64,000 nt of DNA from Scalesia atractyloides (taxonomy: Eukaryota; Streptophyta; Magnoliopsida; Asterales; Asteraceae), in contig CAMTDV010000023.1 in the NCBI GenBank assembly GCA_947069175.1, positions 91,758,240 through 91,822,239 on the forward strand. Reading direction: 5' to 3'. The notes beneath the pieces were generated by a model. It had not been told where the DNA came from and made no database searches. It saw only the letters and a program-made list of their open reading frames with translations. Every line of letters begins with the position of its first letter. Within the stretch, counting starts at the first letter, position 1. Both the position numbers and the translations under genes were made by a program. Of the stretch, positions 1 to 8,817 are shown piece after piece.

Positions 1-72
1 AACACTTCAAGAAACCTTCAAACTAGCTCAGACACAACACTAAGCTTGGTTTTGAACAAGGAAAGAGCCAAA

Positions 73-84
73 GCTCTGATACCA
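73..84 (-). other. Primer-binding site of a minus-strand LTR retrotransposon
   Basis: On the minus strand this reads TGGTATCAGAGC, the usual plant primer-binding site complementary to the 3' end of initiator methionine tRNA. It lies two bases inside the end of the LTR that starts at 87, so the element is transcribed leftward and its internal region runs out of the window at base 1. Only 86 internal bases are visible, so the superfamily (Copia or gypsy) cannot be decided. Confidence 0.85.
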
Positions 85-387
85 CTTGTAGGTTCACCTG
101 AGGATGTCAAACCTATTCCTTGTTCATATAACACACAAACAAGTGCGGAATCCAAGTGTGTATGCAACCAAAGCAAGAGCACAATCAATATGACAAAGAT
201 GTATCTTCAAATGTTCACTATATTAATATGAAGAGAGACTCAGTACATAGACTCTTGAATACACTGCTTTATCTTTCTAATGCTCACACACGTCTGGTCT
301 TGTCTCACACAGCTAACCTCTGGTCTTCACTCAAAGGTTCTCTCTCAAGGCTCACTAGACCAACACTGACTGAGAGGTGCATGTCTG

Positions 388-396
388 CTTATATAG
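388..396 (-). promoter_or_regulatory. TATA box of the left LTR
   Basis: The minus strand reads CTATATAAG here, a good plant TATA box, inside the LTR and oriented toward the primer-binding site at 73-84. Transcription would start roughly 30 bases to the left and enter the element. Confidence 0.6.
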
Positions 397-410
397 TGTC
401 CATGCTGGTC

Positions 411-530
411 ATCCGTACGAAATTGGTTCGTACGGAGCAACGGGTTTCGTACGAAGCAACCAATTTCGTACGAAGCAACCAATTTCGTACGAAGCAAATA
501 ATTTCGTACGAAGCAACCAATTTTGACGAA
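411..530. repeat. 20-bp tandem repeat containing TCGTACGA palindromes
   Basis: About five to six copies of a 20-bp unit (core TTTCGTACGAAGCAACCAAT) lie head to tail, the outer ones degenerate. Each good unit contains the palindrome TTCGTACGAA. The array lies just upstream of the LTR TATA box in the minus-strand sense, where LTR enhancer repeats are often found; an enhancer role is inference. Confidence 0.85.
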
Positions 531-737
531 GCAATGACGTACACAAGACTCAACGGTATGCACACATGCACCCGTTTAACACAGACTAACTAAAATGTCA
601 TACGAAACCAAGATAGAAGGATATCTTGATTTGGTCGACATGACCAAACTTATACAGACACAACAAACAAAGACCGAACAATTACATACGTAACTAAGAA
701 CAAGCGATAGACGCAAAAAGTGCATCAATACTTAAAC

Positions 738-1542
738 ACCATGAATTAAAAAAAATTAATTAACACGCCATTTGTATTATTTTTATATTGAAATACTACA
801 CTCATATTAAAGATAAAAAACACTCGTTGTTATGGTGTAATTTAAAAAGAAATAAATAAAAAGTTATGAACGCTTCAAAAAAGAAAGGAAACAACATGTG
901 CCTTTCATGTAACATGTTCTTAGCAATGTGAGTTGTACGTGTGTAGCCATTCACGCTTTTGCCTTTACCCCCTTAGTCCTCTTCTTAAACACATGACACT
1001 AGAGATGAGTGTGGTACTGGCATAAAAAATCATCAAAACTAGATACCAGGTTCGAAAATATTCGATACGTTCTCAGTATTTAAATGTAAAAACCGGTATT
1101 TTACCGGTAACGGCATCGAAAGTATCGACACAAAGAATGTAAAAAAATAGATATCTGTACTGGTACCAAAAAATTCAATACCAATACCCATACTGAATGC
1201 TCGTACGTATATAACACTCTATGGTAACTATCTACATTTTCTAAGGTTTTAGCAATATCTTGATTCTCTCTCTGTATATAGATTATTGATAAAATATCTA
1301 CAATATTATCAATTATCAATATCTACAATAATGTAATCCAATTTAATAATTATTGATTGATGCCTTACACGTAAGCCTAAAGACTCCGCTAAAACCTCTT
1401 TTGACATCACTATTGTGTTGTTCTTAAATGTAGTGATATTGGTATCCTTTTTCTCCATACATAACCATTTAAAGCTTCATATATCTTTTGTTTTGCTACT
1501 TCTAACTTATATCCACTTGTACTCATTACACATTAGTTGGGA
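738..1542. other. Intergenic stretch with one dispersed repeat and the upstream region of reductase copy 1
   Basis: No gene is visible. Bases 801-845 are nearly identical to 19113-19155, so part of this stretch is a dispersed repeat. From about 1325 to the ATG at 1543 the sequence matches 32850-33057, upstream of reductase copy 2, including the shared string CATTTAAAGCTTCAT about 70 bases before the start codon. That shared block is the likely promoter and 5' UTR of the reductase pair. Confidence 0.6.
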
Positions 1543-1937
1543 ATGGAGGTTACAAACAAGTACATAGTCATCAAGGCCAAAATAGATGGTAAACCACATG
1601 AGAGTGATTTTGAGTTCAAGACCGAAACACTTTCTCTTCCGGTTAACCTAGTATCCAACGATATCATCGTTAAAAATCTTTGTATATCAATCGACCCGTA
1701 TCAGATTAACTGAATGAAGACCGTTAGTGCTTCTCAAAAAATTTCAGAGTTTCCACAGGCATTTCTCCCGGCGAGGTTAGCTCTCAACTCGATAATGTAC
1801 TTTATTCAATAAGGATCATACAATATATTTAGTTAGAATACAACTATTAATTGTGTTTGTTTTTCTTCATTTAGATATAAACATTTCTAGTTTGGGTCCT
1901 AATAATCTCACACCCTACAATCTTAATTTGACATCCT

Positions 1938-2205
1938 GTATATGGCCGTATAACGTTAAATATCCAATATAAAATAATTTGACATGACAAATATTGGACC
2001 GTATAATGTTATATGGCTTGTATACATAGAGAAAATATTACGCCGTATAATATTTTATACGGGTCGTATAACATTCTATTCGGTCCGTATAATGTTATAC
2101 GACCCGTATACATGGACAAAAAAACATTCCCTGACTTTTTTTTTTGTACATCAATCAGTTATACGGCCCGTATAACTCTATATAGACCGTATACACGTAA
2201 AGATA
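1938..2205. repeat. Cluster of CCGTATAA/TTATACGG inverted motifs in intron 1
   Basis: Intron 1 of reductase copy 1 contains about ten copies of CCGTATAA-like words in both orientations. One of them is the near-perfect palindrome GGTCCGTATAATGTTATACG followed by ACC. The block is absent from the much shorter intron 1 of copy 2, so it was inserted or expanded after duplication. I do not recognise the family. Confidence 0.6.
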
Positions 2206-2473
2206 CGAAAATAAAATTTAAGAGATGTGATAACAGAAGTAGCCTTTCTAAATCTCTTGAAATATCTTTCAATACACAAACCTAATCATTTCGTACTTTA
2301 AAAATTATTAAATTCTCCACAAACATTGTGCACCTGAATAAAAATAACAAAAAAAAGTAAAGAAAAACAATAAAAAAAGGTAAAACAAACGCAAGTATGA
2401 TTTTGTCACTTTGAAGGGAATATGACAGGTTGTTAAAATAAAGTGTATGTACAATGAGACGAATATGACATGT

Positions 2474-2628
2474 TAGTGGCGGATCTAGAAAACTTTCATA
2501 GGGGTAACATTTTAAAAGAATGGGGTAACAAAATCGAACAAACGTCAAATTTTTTCAAATTTTACACTACCGCCATAGCGCAAAGGGTCACGGAGGCTAC
2601 CCCCAATTATATGGTACATCGACCCTTG
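2474..2628. mobile_element. hAT-type MITE, copy A (degenerate)
   Basis: This is a member of a ~156-bp family whose termini read CAGTGGCGGATCTAGAAAA at one end and GGTCCGCCCCTG at the other. Here the first base is altered and the right end has decayed to CATCGACCCTTG. No target duplication survives, so this looks like the oldest copy. It lies in intron 1 of reductase copy 1. Confidence 0.7.
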
Positions 2629-2765
2629 TGTGTGCAATTTTTCCATGATTTTTATGATCGTACAAGTAAAAGTTTATGTAATATGGAAACTAATTATGAT
2701 AATAAGTATAAATGAGATAGTGGACATATTTGTGATTTTGTAAACAAAATAACCTATTTTATTTG

Positions 2766-2924
2766 CAGTGACGGATCTAGAAAATTTTTATAGGGGTAAC
2801 GTTTTTTATAAAAAAAAGGGTACTGAAATTGAAAAAACGTCAAATTTTTCCAAAATTTACACCGTCGCCGGAGCGCTAAGGGATAGCGGAGACTACCCCT
2901 TCTATTAAGGTAGGTCTGCCCCTG
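2766..2924. mobile_element. hAT-type MITE, copy B
   Basis: Same 156-bp family, running from CAGTGACGGATC to GGTCTGCCCCTG. It is flanked by an 8-bp target duplication with one mismatch (TTTATTTG at 2758-2765 and ATTATTTG at 2925-2932). The 8-bp length and CAG...CTG ends are those of hAT-superfamily non-autonomous elements. The element ends 28 bases before exon 2 of reductase copy 1. Confidence 0.88.
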
Positions 2925-3285
2925 ATTATTTGTACTAACTGGTTATGTTTAGGTGATTGTTGCTTTTGGTGTAGGGAAAGAAGTTGCTTCTCATAATCCT
3001 AAATTTGAAAAGGGTGATTATGTTGTGGGCCATATAAGCTGGGGAGAGTATAGCATATCAGAGGGCTTCATTTTAAACAAATTAGACCCAATGGGCTTCC
3101 CATTATCATACCATGTTGGCATTTTAGGTAACTCTATTTCAAGTTTTCAACTATCTATCTATCTCAATGCACCACTTTTGTTTCTAAAACTACAAGTTAT
3201 TATAAGAAAAACTATGATCTAAATGTTGGATTTTGAGTAACACCATTAAATCATGTTAAATCATACACTATTGTTGACATATTTG

Positions 3286-3452
3286 CAGTGGCGGATCTAG
3301 AAAATCTTCATAGGGGTAACGTTTTATAAAAAAAGGGTAACGAAATCGAAAAATAGTAAAAAAGGGTTCAATTTTTTCCAAAATTTATACTACTTCCGGA
3401 GCGCCAAGGGGTAGCGGAGGCTACCCCTTCCCCTAAGGTAGGTCCGCCCCTG
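3286..3452. mobile_element. hAT-type MITE, copy C
   Basis: Family termini CAGTGGCGGATC and GGTCCGCCCCTG are intact, and the 8-bp target duplication CATATTTG is perfect (3278-3285 and 3453-3460). It sits in intron 2 of reductase copy 1 in the same orientation as copies A, B and D. At 167 bp it is slightly longer than the others. Confidence 0.95.
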
Positions 3453-3526
3453 CATATTTGTGACCATGTACATCTTTAAAAGTATAGATGTCTGTCGGTT
3501 TTATACTTTTATTTGATACGGCCTTA

Positions 3527-3682
3527 CAGTGGCGGATCTAGAAAATTTTCGTAGGGGTAACGTTTTATAAAAAAGGGGTAACGAAATCGAAAAAACATCA
3601 AATTTTTCCAAAATTTACACTACCGCCGGAGCGCCAAGGGGTAGCGGAGGCTACCCCTTCTATTAAGGTAGGTCCGCCCCTG
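3527..3682. mobile_element. hAT-type MITE, copy D
   Basis: 156 bp with intact termini CAGTGGCGGATC and GGTCCGCCCCTG and a perfect 8-bp target duplication CGGCCTTA (3519-3526 and 3683-3690). It lies in intron 2 of reductase copy 1, 74 bases downstream of copy C and 36 bases before exon 3. Confidence 0.95.
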
Positions 3683-4520
3683 CGGCCTTATATGGTGTTT
3701 GTGTTTTGTGATACACAGGGCTTGCTGGGCTGACTGCTTATGCTGGTTTATTTGAAATTTGTAAGCCTAAGAAGGGTGAAAAGGTGTTTGTCTCAGCTGC
3801 TTGTGGATCTGTAGGAAATTTGGTGGGTCAGTATGCTAAGAACTTTGGGTGCTATGTCGTGGGTTGTGCCGGTAGAGCAAATAAGGTTTACCATGTTTTA
3901 GAATATCTCTCCCTAATCCATCATCTTTCGATACGCTAGACATTGAGCTTAATTTTTGAAGAGTAAGAAATGTTAAAAAAAACGGGGTTAGATTTAGGTG
4001 ACATTGTTGAAAGAAAAGCTAGGATTTGACGAAGCGTTCAACTATAAAGAAGAAACCAATCTAAATTTGACACTCCAGAGGTAAAAATATTAAACTTTAT
4101 TGTGTATCTTTAATTTTCGGTGTGCATTTTGACAAGGACAGATACAGTTGTAGGTATTTTCCGGATGGAATAGACATATACTTTGATAACGTGGGAGGCG
4201 AAATGTTAGAGGCTGCAATATCAACGATGAAGTTGCATGGTAGGGTTGCACTATGCGGTATCATATCAGCGTACACTAATGCTGGAAAACGTGCAGCGCC
4301 AGACATGTTAAGTGTTATGTATAAAAGCATCACCATTCAAGGATTCTTAGTTGGTGACTACTTGTATTTGTTTCCGGAGTTTCTCAAAATGACTATCGAT
4401 CATCTTTGTACGGGCAAGATGCATGTATCGTTCGGTCTAGAAAGTGTTCCTTCAGCTTTTGTAGGGCTCTTTCAAGGTGACAATGTTGGGAAGAGGAGTG
4501 TTCAACTTTCTCAGGATTAG

Positions 4521-5273
4521 TGATACAAGAATTAGTCTTTTAATAATTTGATATTTTGTCCTAAACTAATTGTTTCTGTTAAATTTGTACTAGATGCAAT
4601 TGTTATGATGCTTAGTGAGCAAAAACATATTTCTACTACATATCTTTGAACCTGTTAAAGAAATCCAAGTCCATCTCAAACTTTTTTCATAAAAATGCAA
4701 ATCCCTAAACCAATGCAAAGGAATCCAAGTCCATCTCATACATTGTCACGTGTCGAAAAACCTCATTACCATTAGACCTCTCTCTTAGTCACAACGACCT
4801 TCAACAATGCTTCTTTCTTCACCTATGCGTGTTTATCTGTCCTCCCCTTGAATTTTGTAATTATTTTATGTAAAATCGACGTGTATGTGAAGAACGAGGA
4901 TATTACCAAGTAGCAACACACCATACAAAAACTTTTGATTAGTTTTTAAAAGATAAGTTTTAGAAACAAAGTCATAGTCTTTGCTCCGATTTCTTACCAT
5001 AAAATTTTATTGAATGAGGTTATTCTCTCTTTTTTACTACAACTGTCACAACTGCCATTTTCTGGTAATTTTCGTACAATTAAAACAATCTTTAATATTA
5101 TACAGTATGTGTTTTGAACGTCTGAACTGCATGATTACATGGCATACATCTAGAACATTGCGGTATACATCTTAGTAATGCATGTTATTCATTTTAATGG
5201 TTGCATCTCAAAACAAGTTAGACAATGCACTGAAACAAACAGTAGATTTACCGGCTAGACTAGCCATGTCAGC
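4521..5273. other. Intergenic region between reductase copy 1 and the gypsy element
   Basis: No gene is recognised. The last ~100 bases (through the TCAGC target site at 5269-5273) read continuously into the sequence after 16251, so they are the left part of whatever sequence the gypsy element entered. The short open frame at 5182-5379 crosses the LTR border and is not a gene. Confidence 0.5.
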
Positions 5274-5457
5274 TGTAACATTTGTCAAAAACGGGTTTTC
5301 CAAACCCGCTCCGTTTGTAATCGAATATCAAGTTATAAATGTCTCGTTGCGTACTTATGTCCATTTTAATTTTTTATGATGCATAATTAATAAACAAACT
5401 AAACTATAAAAGTTATAATTGATGAAAAGTAAAAATAAAATAATTAAAAAGAAAATG

Positions 5458-5536
5458 AGGCTGCCGGGACTCGAACCGGGCCAGCCGGAAAGAACTCCAA
5501 AGACTTAACACACACACACATAACCACTCCGCCACT
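5458..5536 (-). other. tRNA-like Pol III module, antisense, in the 5' LTR
   Basis: The minus strand reads as a class-II (Ser/Leu-like) tRNA fragment: A box TGGCGGAGTGGTTA near the start and B box GGTTCGAGTCC near the end. A T-rich Pol III terminator-like run (complement of 5446-5455) follows within ten bases. The 3' LTR copy keeps a perfect five-pair T-arm stem (CCGGG/CCCGG) around TTCGAGT; this copy has lost a base there. It is probably an old SINE or tRNA retrocopy caught in the LTR. Transcription would run leftward out of the element. Confidence 0.7.
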
Positions 5537-6365
5537 TGTTGTTTTCTGTCAACTCTAGGAAACAAATAAATCTTATAGTCATTAATGAAGCGACCTGATT
5601 ACGCTAACTGTAACCGAAATCGGTCACCAAACGTCCAAAAACGTTTGATTATACGCGGTTTACCGATTATAACCACTACACCGACGCCTTCAATCAATTG
5701 AACTTTAAATGGACTTGAATTCAAGAGTGAATCGGTTTTCATAACCGAAAACTTGCATTTTCTGAATTACTTCAATCAAAGACCCCTCTCGCGACTCAAA
5801 CACACTCTGCAAACCTTCAATTGCATTTTCGCACAACTTTCAGTTCGCCGGAGAAGGTATTTGGACTCGCCGGATCTTCGCCGGAAAACCGTGTTTTCCA
5901 TCCAATCAGTAAGTCTCTCAATTCTTTCATTTCCTATCAGTTGTTAAGCTATTGCTAACTCAAACCCTTCATTCGGAATCAATTTCAGACGTCATCAGAT
6001 AATTCCCTCTCGCCGGAAAACCTCTGAAAATTCTTATCTTCCGCTGTAAAACGGTATAGACATTCAAACCTTCTGTTAACTCTTGTTTAGTACTTCAATT
6101 CCACAATTAGCTAATCAAAACTGTTAATTTGTCCGCTCAGTTGAAGTTCATAAAAACAGAGCCGACGACTTGCCGGAATTCTGAGATAAATCGTTCTCCG
6201 TATGTTTACTTCTAATTATCGTCTCTGCCATTTCACATTAGTCTGTTGAATGTTTGTCAATCGAATTAAACAAGAAACAATAGAGTAATCGCAGACTGTA
6301 ATTTTGTAAAGAAGAAGACGATGATAGTTTGATTATAAGTTTAATAAAATCTGGATATTATCTCG

Positions 6366-6440
6366 GGTTAGACACACAGTCCAGCGGTGGACTGTGTGCA
6401 CATACATATCACATGCCGCGAGTTCGATCCTTGACACACG
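6366..6440 (+). other. tRNA-like module 1 (sense) in the 5' LTR
   Basis: It begins GGTTAGACACACAGTCCAGC, has an A-box-like stretch (TCCAGCGGTGGACTG, like the D arm of Asp/Glu tRNAs) and a B-box-like AGTTCGATCC. A T run (6461-6470, TTTTGTTTTT) follows about 30 bases later. It is homologous to module 2, 166 bases downstream. Confidence 0.6.
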
Positions 6441-6531
6441 TATGCTCTGTAATAAAAATGTTTTGTTTTTCTAACTGAACCGGATTAACGTACGTTAGAT
6501 GTTAAGTATAATAAAAATCTATATATTAACC

Positions 6532-6610
6532 AAGTTAGACACACAGTCCAGCGGTGGACTGTGTGTAACATTAAGTCACAGGTCCCGGGTTCGAGACCTG
6601 TTAACGACAC
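6532..6610 (+). other. tRNA-like module 2 (sense) in the 5' LTR
   Basis: It shares the first ~32 bases with module 1 (GTTAGACACACAGTCCAGCG) and has a consensus B box, GGTTCGAGACC, within a good T-arm-like hairpin (GGTC...GACC). A five-T run lies at 6631-6635. The spacing to modules 1 and 3 is about 166 and 171 bases, which suggests tandem duplication of a longer unit. Confidence 0.65.
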
Positions 6611-6702
6611 CGGTTCGACGATTTAAAACATTTTTGAAAATAAAAGAATTTTGAATAAACTGAGTTAGTATATAAATATAATTAAAAACAGAATTATTTC
6701 AG

Positions 6703-6779
6703 GTAGACACGTAGCTCAGTTGGTAGAGCTGCGTGCACGTGAACGGGAGGTCTCGGGTTCGAGCCTCACCCGGCGCATA
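6703..6779 (+). other. tRNA-like module 3 (sense) in the 5' LTR
   Basis: This is the most tRNA-like of the set. TAGCTCAGTTGGTAGAGC is a textbook D arm / A box with a perfect GCTC/GAGC stem, and GGGTTCGAGCC is a consensus B box. Its leader TAGACAC is shared with modules 1 and 2. The T-arm stem is imperfect and no intact acceptor stem can be drawn, so it is a tRNA-derived sequence and not a functional tRNA gene. The nearest T run is at 6848-6852. Confidence 0.7.
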
Positions 6780-7286
6780 CAGTTACACAATAAAACCGGT
6801 CAACAAGTCAAAGTCAATAGTCAACGGTCAACGCAAAAGTCAACATATTTTTATATTTTTATTTATTTAATTTAATTTAAAAAACAATTAAAAATACTTA
6901 AAAATAATGTTTTTAAAGATAGGAAATAGCCTTAAACTCACAAAAATATATCTAAAAATCCTATTAAAATTATTAATAAAATCCACTCATTTACTATATC
7001 TTACGTTATTATTTAGGTTAGTTAATACTCGTTGTTCAATCCTTCAAACTCGTGCGCACCTCATCATCTTCAACCAAACGCACCCAATGTGAGTGAATTT
7101 CTACAAATTCCCCATTTTAATCACGCTTTTGGGGTGTATCATGTGTCTTACCATTTATTATATTTAAATAATTGTGCATACATCATATCATGAACAAATG
7201 TGTATTCAGCTTGTTTCAACTGTTGTGTGGTTATTGTTTAGATTTAATTTATTATTTTCAGTACATGCAATTTCATAGGCCGCCGC

Positions 7287-7345
7287 TCCCCATTACATTA
7301 TGAGCGTTGAGCATGTTCCCCATTACATTATGAGCGTGAACCTGG
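7287..7345 (+). repeat. Two 30-bp repeats in the LTR
   Basis: The string TCCCCATTACATTATGAGCG occurs twice with a 30-bp period, just upstream of the 64-bp repeat array. The same pair is present in the 3' LTR at about 15531-15590. Confidence 0.75.
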
Positions 7346-7354
7346 CGTGCCAAC

Positions 7355-7546
7355 ATACGATCGGCTCCGTTTGATTGAGCCTTGATCGCACAGACATTTA
7401 TCATTTTCAGTACATGCAATACGATCGGCTCCGTTTGATTGAGCCTTGATCGCACAGACATTTATCATTTTCAGTATATGCAATACGATCGGCTCCGTTT
7501 GATTGAGCCTTGATCGCACAGACATTTATCATTTTCAGTACATACA
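7355..7546 (+). repeat. 64-bp tandem repeat, three copies, in the 5' LTR
   Basis: Units starting ATACGATCGGCTCCGTTTGA begin at 7355, 7419 and 7483, an exact 64-bp period with only one or two differences between units. Minus-strand open frames across it are products of the repetition. The same three units are in the 3' LTR (15599-15790), so the array existed before this insertion. Confidence 0.92.
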
Positions 7547-8005
7547 TTTATCATAGGCCGTTCGTTCCCCATTTTTGTTATTATATGTTATTGTATGTTA
7601 TAGTTTGTGGTTGTTATTGTTACTGTTTGATTATTTACATTTGCTCACTTATGATTTTTGCACAATTTTTCCTTGATAAAATAACAAGAAAATCAATAAT
7701 AAATGTTTATCTAACAAGGTTCACTCGCCAACTTATGTTGTCCCAAAAACCCCCATTTTTACACATGATACAGGTGAACCAGCTGCAGCAAGAAACACAT
7801 AGGATTGGCTTAGAAGAATAAACTGGTTTAGAGCTTGGATTGTTTAGTTGGTTAATTTTCTTGTATTGTATGGACATGTTTTGATTATTGAGAATGTAAT
7901 TTTGACTTTAATAAATATGAAATATATTAGTAAATATCATGAGCTTTGGTGATAACCCAATTATGCCCCGACTCTTATTCCGCTGCGGGTCGGGGTGTGA
8001 CAGAT

Positions 8006-8017
8006 TGGTATCAGAGC
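8006..8017 (+). other. Primer-binding site of the gypsy element
   Basis: TGGTATCAGAGC lies three bases after the LTR end and is complementary to initiator methionine tRNA. Confidence 0.92.
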
Positions 8018-8817
8018 CATGACTATAGGGATATAGGATAGGTTATTAGACCCTTAGAGCCTATACTATAGTTGATTAGAAATGTTTAAGATTTTTGTGT
8101 GTTACATGCCAAATTTCATGATGTTTATATGTTTTATGTTAAATGTTACATTCAATGTTATGCAAGCATGTTCATAAGTATATATTATCATATAATGCCT
8201 ATCATGAATCATATTCTCACAACATATCATACCAATGAAAGCACACATCACATCATTATCATGATTGTTTTTACAACGATTTTTGTATTTTCAAATCACA
8301 TCAAAGTGAGTTCTCATGACGGGCATGTAGTAACTGGAAGGGTACAAGTACTAGTAGTCGGAACGTCCTGTCTAGGGTGGCATTCGTATAAATCCAAAAT
8401 AAAGGACCAGTTTGCCTACCTGGGGACTAACGATGAGAGTACGAAGTACCTATTAGGCCAAAGCATGCTATACCAAACGTCGTGTGAACTAACCCGACTT
8501 TGAGTTGTCACTGTGTCTACACCTGGACACATTCCGACCATACATCTCGTAAACATATTTTGTGGTTTGCATTCGGGTGATGCGAGTGTTAAATCGCCAA
8601 TACTAATGTGAATCCTACCAAGCCAATAGTCATGGGGGCCTACATGACTATACAGGTGAAGGTATGGGAGACATTTGAGGCCCAACATGAGCAAACCCAA
8701 GACATCCTATGGATGTAGTTGCATTATTGATATTTATGTTATTTTCATTTTCTTTAAGACACATGACACCTAAAAAGACTCCATAAACTCACAATCTTCT
8801 TATGTATGTTCCTGTAG
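8018..8817 (+). other. Untranslated leader of the gypsy element
   Basis: This 800-base leader between the primer-binding site and the gag start shows no recognisable protein. An open frame at 8099-8503 resembles nothing I know and lies where packaging and leader sequence is expected. Confidence 0.6.

Larger units (their letters stand above)
87..737 (-). mobile_element. 5' LTR of a minus-strand LTR retrotransposon
   Basis: On the plus strand the LTR opens with TGTAGG directly beside the primer-binding site. On the minus strand it holds a TATA box (388-396) pointing toward that site, as a 5' LTR should. The distal boundary near 737 is approximate because I could not find a clear matching terminus or a target duplication, and the other side of the element is outside the window. 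Open frames in this interval (such as 156-593) look like chance frames over repeated sequence. Confidence 0.65.
1543..4520 (+). pseudogene. Alkenal/double-bond reductase, copy 1 (broken)
   Basis: Five exons are placed by GT-AG borders and by comparison with copy 2: 1543-1775, 2953-3127, 3719-3885, 3998-4080 and 4154-4520. The product belongs to the zinc-independent medium-chain dehydrogenase/reductase group (NADP-dependent 2-alkenal reductase / double-bond reductase), which reduces alpha,beta-unsaturated carbonyls. Visible hallmarks are SIDPYQIN near residue 50, the dinucleotide-binding segment SAACGSVGNLVG in exon 3 (normally AASGxVG) and DIYFDNVGG in exon 5. Lesions: codon 57 is TGA (1711-1713) where copy 2 has AGA; one base is missing near 1753, shifting the frame; and a short in-frame deletion (about three residues, LED in copy 2) lies near 4423. 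Exons 2-5 keep an open frame. It cannot encode a full protein from the normal ATG. Confidence 0.9.
5274..8002 (+). mobile_element. 5' LTR of the gypsy element
   Basis: It starts TGTAACATTTG and ends GGGTCGGGGTGTGACA. At 2,729 bp it is long for the superfamily. It contains, in order, an antisense tRNA-like module (5458-5536), three sense tRNA-like modules (6366-6779), a pair of 30-bp repeats (7287-7345) and a 64-bp tandem repeat (7355-7546). All are repeated in the 3' LTR. Confidence 0.95.

Noticed and set aside
156..593. 145-residue open frame
   Set aside because: It lies within the left LTR and runs through the 20-bp tandem repeat; its repeated residues come from the repeat and it matches no family.
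2470..2715. Open frame MLVADLENFHRGN and its minus-strand twin at 34855-35037
   Set aside because: Both are translations of the hAT MITE, not genes.
6703..6779. Functional tRNA gene
   Set aside because: The D arm and B box are good, but I can draw no acceptor stem and the T-arm stem is imperfect, so it is tRNA-derived sequence and not a tRNA gene.
7273..7525. Minus-strand open frames with repeated LNQTEPIVLHVLKMI text
   Set aside because: They are translations of the 64-bp tandem repeat in the LTR, and the same frames recur at 15517-15769.
8099..8503. 134-residue open frame upstream of gag
   Set aside because: It is in the gypsy leader, with no recognisable domain and a poor composition for a protein.
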